Of a stretch of 8,176 nt of DNA, positions 1 to 6,235 are shown in pieces (position 1 is the first letter of the stretch; every line of letters starts with the position of its first letter). A program made the translations under genes and the position numbers. Under the pieces are notes generated by a model. The model searched no databases and was not told the origin of the DNA. It saw only the letters and a program-made list of their open reading frames with translations. Origin of the DNA: Haloarcula hispanica pleomorphic virus 2 (Viruses > Saleviricota > Huolimaviricetes > Haloruvirales); assembly GCF_000914515.1 (NCBI RefSeq), contig NC_023592.1; one strand, written 5' to 3'.

Positions 1-2178
1 ATGAGTTCTGAACCTGCCCCTGGCGGGGCGGACTCTCGGCCACCACAGTCTTACTCCGCGCTGGACAGTTCCGGGTCTGTACCTGTCGAATCGGTCCCTG
101 ACGAAAGGCCCGATTTAGATGAGCTGCCTGATCCGTCTGAGCGTGTCCGTGAGTTCGTGAGTGAGATGGGTGAGCGTGCGCACTTGTCCATGTCTGAGCT
201 GCACGGTCGCACGCTGCGGCGCGACTGTTGTAATGAAGAGTATCGGGAGTACACTGTTGAAGATTCGTCTGGCTCGACAGAAAAGCGCGAAGAGCGCGTA
301 AATGTGTTCTCCAAAAAACTGTATGAAGTGGTCGCTGATATGTTGCACTGGCACGCTGATTACCTTCGGAGCACGCTGCGTCTCGAGTATGGTATGCGGT
401 CTGATCCTGAAAATAAGTTGCTTGATGTTCCGCTTGATAACAGTTGGATGGCTGCGTATCAGGATAAAGAGCGAGCGCGGCTGAAGGCTTTAGAGCGCGA
501 AACGTGCGGGTATCGAACCTGTGACGTGTGTGATACCCGGTGGTGTAAAGAGCAGGATGAGCACGAGACTGAGCGTGTCGCTGGTGAGTTTGATGATCCT
601 GTTGTGGTCCTGACTGGGCGCACTGCTGCTGGTGACGGTCGGCCCCCAGTTGATCACGCTCGGGAGATCGCGGAAAGTTGGACAGGCGAGCACGGTAATG
701 ATGGTGCTGGTCGTTCGCTGCGCTACGTGATGGATGAGAAACTTGGTTTAGAGTCTGAGCAGTGGGTCCGGTGGACTCAAGGTGAGCCACATACCGGAAA
801 GCGTCGGCAAGTCGGCGGGTACGGAAACCTCGGGTATCATCACGCGCACGACGTGATTATATTCGATGGTGACGCGACTAGCCTCGAGGCGAGCGCGGCG
901 ACGTTTCGCACGGTGATCGAGAAACACGTAGAGCTGTGTGATGGTGCTGGTGCTGATGCACATGATCTCGACAAACCGGCGTCTGACTGGAAGGGTGGTG
1001 ACGTGGATACTGTCGTTGTGAAAAACGTTGATGATGAGATTGAGCAGTCCGTTGCTTCGTATGCTGCTGCATATCTCGCTAATGATTCGAAGGACTTGCT
1101 TGAGCGTTCGGTGCCTTATCTGATGTGGGCGGCTACCATGTGGGCGTCCAATACGCAAAAAGGAATCAAGAGCGTGTCTGCTAACCGTGCGATTGAGGCT
1201 GATCGGTGTAAACACAAACACGTTGATGGTGATCAGTCGCTTGAGCACGGTGAGATGACGCACTGTGAAGATTGTCGCTGTGTTGATTCTCCGGGTGCTG
1301 CTGGCTGTTCGCGGTGTGATGATCGTGGTTTCAATGTCGTGTGTACTGCCTGCGGTTCCCAGTGGGGAATTGACCAGTCATCTCCTGCGCGAGCTGGTGA
1401 TGATCCGCGTGTTGCTGCTGATGGTGGCGGTACTGATTCGTCACCTGAACAAGAGCGCGAAGAGATGCTGCGTGATCGCTGGCCGTCAGCTCGAAGAGCT
1501 GCGTCTGTCGGTGGTGAGACTATACCGCGTGAGTGTGATCACGCTGAGCCTGATACCTGTCCGCTTTGCGCGACGGAAACTGAGTCTCCTGATCATACTG
1601 TGAGCGGTGACGTTCCGATACCTGATTCTGCTGTTGCCCCTGAAGTTCCTGATTCTGTGTCCGTTCGCTATACCCGGCCCCCGTCGTGGTCTGCGAAAGA
1701 AGTGATCCGTGATGATGAGCGCATGGCTGCGACTGGTGGTGGAGTTGAGACTATTGATCTCGACTTGCCGTCTGCTCCTGTCCGTGTCGCTGCGATGGCT
1801 ACTGATGTGGCTGGCGAGATGGTCTGTCAGTCCTGTAAAATGACGTTCCGCACTGTCTCGCGCTATGCTGAGCATGGCTGCTGTGACGGTGATGTGCACG
1901 TTGCTTGGTTGCCTGCGACTGACAGTCCTGCTCGAGAAACTACGTTGTCTCGTGATGAGTTCCTTAGTGTTGTTCCTGATCGGTTGCTCGTTGAATCTGG
2001 CGAGCACCAGGAAGAGCGCGACCGTGCTGATGATGGTGATACTGCGAGCGTCCCTGAGTCGGTCGTTGATCGGGTCCGTGAATATGTTGAAAACAATAAT
2101 GTCCGGTCTATTGCTGAATTGCTTGGTCAATTCCGGCTACCTCCGTCTGCTCGGTCTACTGTCGCTGATCTGCTATAA
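1..2178 (+). CDS. rep: HUH-family rolling-circle replication initiator (Rep), 725 aa, with multiple zinc-binding Cys clusters
   Basis: Probable replication initiator that nicks one strand of the circular genome and stays covalently attached through a tyrosine. Three HUH motifs occur in order: a hydrophobic strand ending LTGRT (about 201-208), H281-A-H283 followed by DVIIF (metal-binding HUH), and Y354-AAA-Y358 (catalytic tyrosine motif). Around this core are Cys/His clusters that look like zinc sites: C169/C174/C177/C182, a dense run C403-C451 (including C422, C425, C427, C436, C439, C448, C451), C512/H514/C520/C523, and a zinc-finger-like C609/C612/H625/C627. The last 40 residues resemble a helix-turn-helix. 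It is much larger than minimal rolling-circle Reps, the excess lying N-terminal and C-terminal to the HUH core. The start at base 1 overlaps the stop of the upstream 29-codon ORF if the molecule is circular. Rep identity is well supported by motifs; the role of the Cys clusters is inference. Confidence 0.88.
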   Translation: MSSEPAPGGADSRPPQSYSALDSSGSVPVESVPDERPDLDELPDPSERVREFVSEMGERAHLSMSELHGRTLRRDCCNEEYREYTVEDSSGSTEKREERVNVFSKKLYEVVADMLHWHADYLRSTLRLEYGMRSDPENKLLDVPLDNSWMAAYQDKERARLKALERETCGYRTCDVCDTRWCKEQDEHETERVAGEFDDPVVVLTGRTAAGDGRPPVDHAREIAESWTGEHGNDGAGRSLRYVMDEKLGLESEQWVRWTQGEPHTGKRRQVGGYGNLGYHHAHDVIIFDGDATSLEASAATFRTVIEKHVELCDGAGADAHDLDKPASDWKGGDVDTVVVKNVDDEIEQSVASYAAAYLANDSKDLLERSVPYLMWAATMWASNTQKGIKSVSANRAIEADRCKHKHVDGDQSLEHGEMTHCEDCRCVDSPGAAGCSRCDDRGFNVVCTACGSQWGIDQSSPARAGDDPRVAADGGGTDSSPEQEREEMLRDRWPSARRAASVGGETIPRECDHAEPDTCPLCATETESPDHTVSGDVPIPDSAVAPEVPDSVSVRYTRPPSWSAKEVIRDDERMAATGGGVETIDLDLPSAPVRVAAMATDVAGEMVCQSCKMTFRTVSRYAEHGCCDGDVHVAWLPATDSPARETTLSRDEFLSVVPDRLLVESGEHQEERDRADDGDTASVPESVVDRVREYVENNNVRSIAELLGQFRLPPSARSTVADLL
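1992..2020 (+). repeat. 29-bp perfect direct repeat, copy 1 (in rep)
   Basis: This 29-bp stretch near the 3' end of rep is identical to 6066-6094 near the 3' end of the ORF7-like gene. Both copies are read in the same frame and encode ESGEHQEER. It contains a short imperfect hairpin (CTGG, six-base loop, CCAG). Identity includes wobble positions, so it is not just peptide convergence. Confidence 0.9.
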
Positions 2179-2202
2179 CTGTCTGTTTCGCTAGATGCCC
2201 GC

Positions 2203-2219
2203 GGTAAGGTACACTTACC
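2203..2219. promoter_or_regulatory. Inverted repeat GGTAAG-5-CTTACC between rep and the structural operon
   Basis: A perfect 6-bp inverted repeat with a 5-nt loop lies 25 nt after the rep stop and about 27 nt before the TATA box. A second TTACC follows at 2227-2231 and a CCCCGGGG palindrome at 2230-2237, so TTACCC is repeated. It could be an operator for the downstream promoter or an end-of-transcript hairpin; there is no T-run right after it, which argues for an operator. Role is inferred. Confidence 0.45.
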
Positions 2220-2229
2220 CGGTTCGTTA

Positions 2230-2278
2230 CCCCGGGGGCTATCGCTTATAAGGTAGTAGCCTGCTGATACCTAATCGC
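2230..2278 (+). promoter_or_regulatory. TATA-box promoter of the structural operon, probably leaderless
   Basis: TTATAA at 2246-2251 is the best archaeal TATA-box match in this gap. Archaeal transcription starts about 25 nt downstream, which places the start at about 2273-2279, at or just before the ATG at 2279. No Shine-Dalgarno motif precedes that ATG. Both facts fit a leaderless mRNA, common in haloarchaea. The GC-rich palindrome just upstream (2230-2237) occupies the place where TFB or a repressor would sit. Confidence 0.65.
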
Positions 2279-2626
2279 ATGTCACGAGCTGATGACAGTA
2301 GCGGTGAAGTATCGTTCGATGACTTCGACGACGTGGAGATCGAGGATTCCGGCAGCGGGTGGATAAACCCGGATGCCGGTGAGGAGGTGATTGAGGAAAT
2401 CAAGTCCTTCGACCCTGATGCTGGTGATTACGGCGTTGTTGAGCTGGGCGAAAAAGAGCGTCCGTATTCGCTGAATTACAGTGAGCGTCGTAAGATGTTC
2501 GCTGCGCTGGTTGAAGGGTCCGTGATGGCTATTCGTGCGTCCGAAGCTGAAGAGTCGTTCAAAAACGACGACGGCGAAGAGATCACGTACAATCCCAAAG
2601 AAGTCCGTTTCGGTGGTGGTAATTGA
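2279..2626 (+). CDS. Acidic hypothetical protein, 115 aa, first gene of the structural operon (HRPV-1 ORF2-like by position)
   Basis: Not recognised by sequence. The first 50 residues are extremely acidic (repeated Asp/Glu with Ser and Gly), as in haloarchaeal soluble proteins. The C-terminal half contains a possible amphipathic helix (about residues 70-95, with [24 protein letters not shown]) followed by a short polar tail ending FGGGN. There are no Cys residues, no signal peptide and no membrane segment, so it is probably cytoplasmic or virion-internal. It starts just downstream of the TATA box, probably leaderless, and its TGA overlaps the ATG of the VP3-like gene by one base. Position directly before VP3 matches a small gene found in alphapleolipoviruses; a role in assembly or regulation would be a guess. 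Confidence 0.85.
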   Translation: MSRADDSSGEVSFDDFDDVEIEDSGSGWINPDAGEEVIEEIKSFDPDAGDYGVVELGEKERPYSLNYSERRKMFAALVEGSVMAIRASEAEESFKNDDGEEITYNPKEVRFGGGN

Positions 2627-3027
2627 TGAGCTACAGTAACAAGGCGTCCGGTATGCTCGGTGATTACGCTAATCTCCGTACGCTGCCGGCCATGCTGTCG
2701 GTCGTGTTCGTGATCGGTGGTCTGTATCAATTCGGTGGTATCTCCGATGTGACTATAACGTGGCTGAGTTCGTACACGTTGACCGGGCAGCATGCCGTTG
2801 TCGCGTCGATGGGTACGTTCCTCGCTGCGTTCGCCTCGTCTGAAACTCGGTCGTTTGACCGGTACGAGGACTGGGAAAAAGTGATGATCGCGGCTGGTCC
2901 GCTGCTGATCCTCGGTGAGCAGTACACGACTGAAGTGAGTGATTTCCTGATCGGTCTTGGTGATCCGCTCGGTATGCAGATCGCCTTCCTCGTGACGGTA
3001 GTGAGCTGGGGTGTCGCGGTTCGATGA
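2626..3027 (+). CDS. VP3: VP3-like pleolipovirus membrane protein, 133 aa, four transmembrane helices
   Basis: Likely the small integral membrane protein that lines the inner face of the virion envelope in pleolipoviruses. Four hydrophobic segments are visible at about residues 18-37, 53-71, 84-98 and 115-132, with a charged cytoplasm-like loop ([13 protein letters not shown]) between the second and third. Length and four-helix layout match VP3 of HRPV-1 and relatives, and the gene sits immediately before the spike gene as in that family. An in-frame TTG at 2623 is possible, but the ATG at 2626 forms a TGATG junction with the upstream stop and has a GGTGGTGGT purine-rich stretch five bases upstream, so I chose it. 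The stop overlaps the spike start as ATGA. No Cys residues. Confidence 0.85.
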   Translation: MSYSNKASGMLGDYANLRTLPAMLSVVFVIGGLYQFGGISDVTITWLSSYTLTGQHAVVASMGTFLAAFASSETRSFDRYEDWEKVMIAAGPLLILGEQYTTEVSDFLIGLGDPLGMQIAFLVTVVSWGVAVR

Positions 3028-4625
3028 GCGACACTGAAGCGAGCAGCTCGGACAGTTCGCCACGGATGGGACGACGTACGTTCCTACAAACCGTTGGTGT
3101 GACTGCTGGCGCTGCTGCTGGTGTGAAGTACACTGATGGTACTGCGCTCGATCCCGTTGGTGAGGCTGATGCTGTCGTTCCGCTCGCACTGGCCGGTGTC
3201 GCTCTGGCCGGTGCTGCTGGCGTTGGTTACGTCGGTGGTAGCTACCTCGAGGACAAATATCTCGGGGACTCCCGCGATTACAGCGGCTACACTGGATCAG
3301 ATGCCCTTAAGTCTGCAATCCAAGAGGGTGCTACGTCGATGAAAGTGGCTGATGAGAAGGTGATGGCGTCTATACAGAACAACATCGCTAACAGTCAAAA
3401 CGCCGGTTTGGCTAAGGGTAAAGCGGCTATCATAAAGGAAATGAATGCTGGCAATGGTGAGTCTGCTGCGACTACCGCCATGCAGTCATCGATAAATGAG
3501 TATTTCGCTGCTATTCAGCAGAACATTCTGACTCATTACAATACCCAGCTGGAACAGGTGAAACACCATGTCGATCAGGTTGCTAACCATAGTAATCTTA
3601 CAGTTGGTACTGTGTTTGCATCTGAGAATGGTGATGATAGCCCGTCGAATATGACTGTAAACCAGAGGTCTCTGTCTCTGGTTGATGGGACTGATGCGAC
3701 TGAGAAATACCTTATTTTCAACACGTCGCAAGACGGCAGCACGTACGAATCAGGAATTAGTCTTACAACTGCCACAGGGGCCGCTGACTTCGAGGTTGAT
3801 TCGTTCTCACTTAGTAGCGGAGCATACGCTGACTACTCCGATGAGTACCAATATTTCCAAACGGTTCCGATGGGGAATGCGTTTGATGCTGTGGTGACTG
3901 AGCGCGATAAGGTGCTTAATGATTTGAGTACCTTTGTGTCTGATGTGTACAGTCAGTACAGTGCTGGTGATATTCCGACTGAGGATATTGTTGATCCGAT
4001 CACGGCGGCGACTGAGCTGCGTACGAATTACGACGGTATGCAGGGTGCGTCCGCTCATGCTGCGATGCTTGGCATCCCGACGAATGCTGAGCAGTCGGTG
4101 TACATGACGCTGGAAAGTGATGGCGTCGATGTGTGGGCCGATGTGTTCACGAATAAGAAGATTACTGATGGCAGTGGTAATGAGGTTGGGTTTCAGAAAG
4201 GTACGACGTACGACCCGACGACGTGGGATGATCCGCTGTATATAGCGTTTGAGTACAGTGAAACGACTGATGCTGATGGTAACGTGCTGAACAGTACGCA
4301 ACAGGATACGTACGACGGTGAGACAACTACAACGGAATACTCCGATTTCGTTGCAGTTGAACAGCCGTTTACGATCACTGAGATAACGGTTGATGGCGAG
4401 TCGCAACAGTCGTTCAAAACCACATCGAGAAATACCCAAACGTCTGATGTGTCGAAACTGCAAGAAGAGCTTGATCAGATTCGCCAAACACAGCTCGAGC
4501 TGCAAGAAGAGTCTCAATCCGGCGGCGGCGGGTTCGACTTGTCCGGTCTGTCGCTCGGTGGCATACCCGGTGAGGGTGTGGTACTGATCGCGGCTGGCGC
4601 TGCTGCGTACCTGTTCGGTAAATAG
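3024..4625 (+). CDS. VP4: VP4-like pleolipovirus spike protein, 533 aa, Tat-exported, C-terminally anchored
   Basis: Probable surface spike for receptor binding and membrane fusion. A twin-arginine signal is clear: R17-R18-T-F-L-Q followed by a hydrophobic Ala/Gly/Val stretch, indicating export of a folded protein. The ectodomain is acidic, rich in Thr/Ser/Tyr and lacks cysteine. It has five N-glycosylation sequons (N188, N191, N209, N233, N423); the HRPV-1 spike is known to be glycosylated. Near the end come a heptad-like coiled coil (about 476-498), a GGGG linker (500-503) and a final membrane helix (about 515-531) ending FGK. This signal, ectodomain, coiled coil and anchor order and the length are those of pleolipovirus spikes. 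A second hydrophobic region at about 53-74 lies after the Tat segment and could be part of a fusion-active element. Codons at about 3720-3850 differ from neighbours, hinting at mosaicism. Confidence 0.9.
   Translation: MSDTEASSSDSSPRMGRRTFLQTVGVTAGAAAGVKYTDGTALDPVGEADAVVPLALAGVALAGAAGVGYVGGSYLEDKYLGDSRDYSGYTGSDALKSAIQEGATSMKVADEKVMASIQNNIANSQNAGLAKGKAAIIKEMNAGNGESAATTAMQSSINEYFAAIQQNILTHYNTQLEQVKHHVDQVANHSNLTVGTVFASENGDDSPSNMTVNQRSLSLVDGTDATEKYLIFNTSQDGSTYESGISLTTATGAADFEVDSFSLSSGAYADYSDEYQYFQTVPMGNAFDAVVTERDKVLNDLSTFVSDVYSQYSAGDIPTEDIVDPITAATELRTNYDGMQGASAHAAMLGIPTNAEQSVYMTLESDGVDVWADVFTNKKITDGSGNEVGFQKGTTYDPTTWDDPLYIAFEYSETTDADGNVLNSTQQDTYDGETTTTEYSDFVAVEQPFTITEITVDGESQQSFKTTSRNTQTSDVSKLQEELDQIRQTQLELQEESQSGGGGFDLSGLSLGGIPGEGVVLIAAGAAAYLFGK
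3660..3683. repeat. 8-bp inverted repeat inside the spike gene
   Basis: AACCAGAG (3660-3667) and CTCTGGTT (3676-3683) are perfect complements around an 8-nt loop. A shorter alternative hairpin, CAGAG-GT-CTCTG at 3663-3674, competes with it. It is within the coding frame and may be coincidental, or it may be a folded element on the single-stranded form. Confidence 0.5.
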
Positions 4626-4629
4626 AGGT
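4625..4629 (+). promoter_or_regulatory. Shine-Dalgarno site GAGGT for the ORF6-like gene
   Basis: GAGGT lies 7 nt before the ATG at 4637. This is the one junction in the structural operon where genes do not overlap, and an explicit ribosome binding site is present there. It fixes the start at 4637. Confidence 0.7.
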
Positions 4630-4636
4630 ATCCAAA

Positions 4637-5329
4637 ATGCAATTTTTTAAAATACTCACTGGCGCGTTAGTTGTATCGCTGCTGATCGGCGGCGTTGCCC
4701 CTGTCGCTGCACAAGAGAATGAGACTGAGGCACCTGAGGTAACTGAGGCACCTGAGGTAACTGAGGCACCTGAGGTAACTGAGGCACCTGAGGTAACTGA
4801 TGCACCTGAGGTAACTGATGCACCTGAGGTAACTGAGACACCTGATGCTGAAGATGATGCTGAGTCTGAGGCTACTGCGCTTGTTGATCGTCTTGATGAT
4901 GATCAATGTGCTGAGCCTCGGGCGATTGATAATAACACTGTGTTGTGTTCAGCTCGTCTCGAAGGTGATGAGGCTGTGCTGGTGCTTCGGAGTGACTTCA
5001 CTAAGCGAGTGACGTTGACTGATGCTGGTGCGTTTATCGCTGGTGGTGACGTTCCGCGGCGCACTGCGACACTGCGTGAAGATGAGCGAAATACCGTTCG
5101 CATGCCTATTACGATGGTTGATGGTTTCGCTGGCGTCTCGGTTGATACCGGACAAAACCTGTTCGCTGTTCCGTTGGAAAAGCAGAGTTCGCTGATCGGT
5201 GGTCCGTGGTCGTCTGGTGACGCTACAGTGTCGGCACTGGCTGGCGCTACGTCTGTGGTGATCGTGGTCGTCGTGAAAGTGATTCGCTATATGGCTGGCC
5301 GTACGGTTGATCCGGAGCGGGTAGCATGA
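4637..5329 (+). CDS. ORF6-like pleolipovirus protein, 230 aa: Sec signal, APEVTE repeat stalk, C-terminal membrane helix
   Basis: Predicted exported membrane-anchored protein of unknown function at the position of HRPV-1 ORF6, part of the conserved spike-to-NTPase block. Residues 1-25 are a Sec signal peptide (basic K5, hydrophobic core, VAA cleavage before Q26). Residues 32-67 are six tandem APEVT(E/D) hexapeptides encoded by near-identical 18-bp units, forming an acidic Pro/Thr stalk likely to be extended. A globular domain follows with two cysteines, C91 and C104, possibly a disulfide since it would be extracellular. A hydrophobic segment at about 199-219 (SVVIVVVVKVI) is the anchor, leaving a short basic cytoplasmic tail. 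N28 and N99 are glycosylation sequons. The gene starts 11 nt after the spike stop behind a GAGGT site, and its TGA overlaps the next ATG. The specific function is unknown. Confidence 0.82.
   Translation: MQFFKILTGALVVSLLIGGVAPVAAQENETEAPEVTEAPEVTEAPEVTEAPEVTDAPEVTDAPEVTETPDAEDDAESEATALVDRLDDDQCAEPRAIDNNTVLCSARLEGDEAVLVLRSDFTKRVTLTDAGAFIAGGDVPRRTATLREDERNTVRMPITMVDGFAGVSVDTGQNLFAVPLEKQSSLIGGPWSSGDATVSALAGATSVVIVVVVKVIRYMAGRTVDPERVA
4643..4648 (+). terminator. T6 tract at the start of the ORF6-like gene, possible partial terminator
   Basis: Six T residues followed by AAAA lie just inside the ORF6-like gene, 18 nt after the spike stop, in an otherwise GC-rich region. Archaeal RNA polymerase terminates at T-runs, so some transcripts could end here and favour spike over downstream products. 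The same bases encode FFK of the signal peptide, so it may simply reflect codons. A TATA-like reading (TTTTAAAATA) is an alternative. Confidence 0.25.
4730..4837 (+). repeat. Six tandem 18-bp units encoding APEVT(E/D)
   Basis: The unit GCACCTGAGGTAACTGAG repeats at 4730, 4748, 4766, 4784, 4802 and 4820. Only the last base varies (G in units 1-3 and 6, T in units 4-5), and a degenerate seventh unit begins at 4838 (ACACCTGAT). Near-identity at the DNA level, including wobble bases and the GTA codon, indicates recent expansion by slippage or unequal recombination. Copy number is likely to vary between isolates. Confidence 0.97.
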
Positions 5330-6162
5330 ATGAGCCTCGAGGCGATCCGCGTGCTGCTGATCGCACTGCTGTCGCTGCGACAGTTGATTTTTTGCGAGCA
5401 CGGTTCCTTTCGATTGTTGCTGTCGTCTTGATCGGGTCCGGTCTGATCGTGCTGCTCGGGTATGACGTGAGCGTTCCGCGTCGTGCGAAGATTGCGCTTG
5501 TCGCTGGTGGTCTGCTCGTTCCGTATGGGTTCATCGCTGGCGATTACGTGACTTCGCTGATGCCTGATCCTGATTTCGTCTGGCTTGTTGATCTAGATGC
5601 TCGTGTGCTTGATGGTGCACTGTTCCGGTTTCCGTCTGATGACTTTCGGGAGCTGTCGGTAACTGGTCCTAACGGTAATCCGTCTCGGTCGTATGAGCTG
5701 ACTGATTTAACCCCGTTCCTCAAGGTTGGCAAGAACATGCAGTTAGAAGAGATGACTGTTGAAGGTACGTGGCGCGGCACGTTGTCTGATGATGATCTGC
5801 TGCGTGCGCTGTCGAAAGTTGAAGAGTGTCGTGGTAGCCTCGAAGAGAAAGCCCAGCGGGGTTTCACTATCGAAACACAGGCGTTTACGATTATTCGGTC
5901 TGCTGCTCGGTCCTGTGTGATGTCCGTCGTGCGTACGTTCGAAGAGGGCACGCTGCCTGATCACGGTGAGTCGCTGGCCGAAGAGGTTGATGCTGCGCTC
6001 GAGCAGTATGATCTTCAGGATGAGCTGGGCGAGCTGCAAGATGATGAGTTCGCTGCGGATCTCGATGAATCTGGCGAGCACCAGGAAGAGCGCGGCAGTG
6101 GTGATCGTCCTGATCCTGCTGCTGATCCGAGTGGTCCTGAAGAGGTGACTGGTGATGATTGA
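5326..6162 (+). CDS. ORF7-like pleolipovirus membrane protein, 278 aa, two N-terminal transmembrane helices and acidic tail
   Basis: Conserved by position (HRPV-1 ORF7-like) but of unknown function. After a short N-terminus come two membrane helices at about 27-46 and 53-72, separated by a tight YDVSVPRR loop, so both ends would be on the cytoplasmic side. Residues 75-200 form a soluble domain with beta-rich segments (VWLVDLDARVLDGALFRFPSDDF, ELTDLTPFLKVGK) followed by helices. From about 205 to the end the protein is helical then very acidic, and carries the ESGEHQEER peptide (248-256) shared with Rep through a 29-bp DNA repeat. The ATG overlaps the upstream TGA and has GGAG at 5314-5317. 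The 3' end holds the ribosome binding site and start of the 26-aa microprotein. The two-helix hairpin with a large interior domain suggests a membrane scaffold or partner for the NTPase; this is inference. Confidence 0.82.
   Translation: MNEPRGDPRAADRTAVAATVDFLRARFLSIVAVVLIGSGLIVLLGYDVSVPRRAKIALVAGGLLVPYGFIAGDYVTSLMPDPDFVWLVDLDARVLDGALFRFPSDDFRELSVTGPNGNPSRSYELTDLTPFLKVGKNMQLEEMTVEGTWRGTLSDDDLLRALSKVEECRGSLEEKAQRGFTIETQAFTIIRSAARSCVMSVVRTFEEGTLPDHGESLAEEVDAALEQYDLQDELGELQDDEFAADLDESGEHQEERGSGDRPDPAADPSGPEEVTGDD
6066..6094 (+). repeat. 29-bp perfect direct repeat, copy 2 (in ORF7-like gene)
   Basis: Identical to 1992-2020 in rep and read in the same frame (ESGEHQEER). Both copies lie near the 3' ends of their genes, in segments encoding acidic C-terminal regions. 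Flanking sequence is similar only in composition. Confidence 0.9.
6142..6148 (+). promoter_or_regulatory. Strong Shine-Dalgarno site GAGGTGA for the 26-aa microprotein
   Basis: GAGGTGA matches the archaeal consensus GGAGGTGA over seven bases and sits six bases before the ATG at 6155. No other start lies in range, so it argues that the small ORF 6155-6235 is translated. Confidence 0.7.
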
Positions 6163-6235
6163 GTTGATTCAATACATCGGTCCTGCGCTGCTGATCGTTG
6201 GCTGCGTCGTCTGGCTGGTGATGCAAGATGAGTGA
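6155..6235 (+). CDS. 26-aa single-helix membrane microprotein between ORF7-like and VP8-like genes
   Basis: A short ORF easily missed by length-filtered gene calling. The protein starts MIELIQYIGPALLIVG and continues CVVWLVMQDE, so it is one hydrophobic helix with Glu and Asp at the ends and a single Cys. It overlaps the preceding gene by 8 nt and the following VP8-like gene by 8 nt, filling the gap exactly. A GAGGTGA site lies six bases before its ATG, and its own 3' part supplies GGTGAT (6217-6222) for the VP8 start. It is probably inserted in the membrane and translationally coupled to both neighbours. The function is unknown; it might assist the ORF7-like protein, or its translation might mainly couple ORF7 to VP8. 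Confidence 0.65.
   Translation: MIELIQYIGPALLIVGCVVWLVMQDE

Noticed and set aside
748-1263. 171-aa antisense frame within rep, and similar antisense frames at 1486-2130, 2476-3189 and 3807-4517
   Set aside because: Shadows of the repetitive GAT/GCT codons of the sense genes; basic proteins with no domains.
2623-2625. TTG start for the VP3-like gene
   Set aside because: ATG follows directly at 2626 and makes the TGATG junction seen at other genes here; the TTG adds only one residue.
4730-4837. CRISPR array
   Set aside because: Units are contiguous with no spacers and are read in frame as a hexapeptide repeat.
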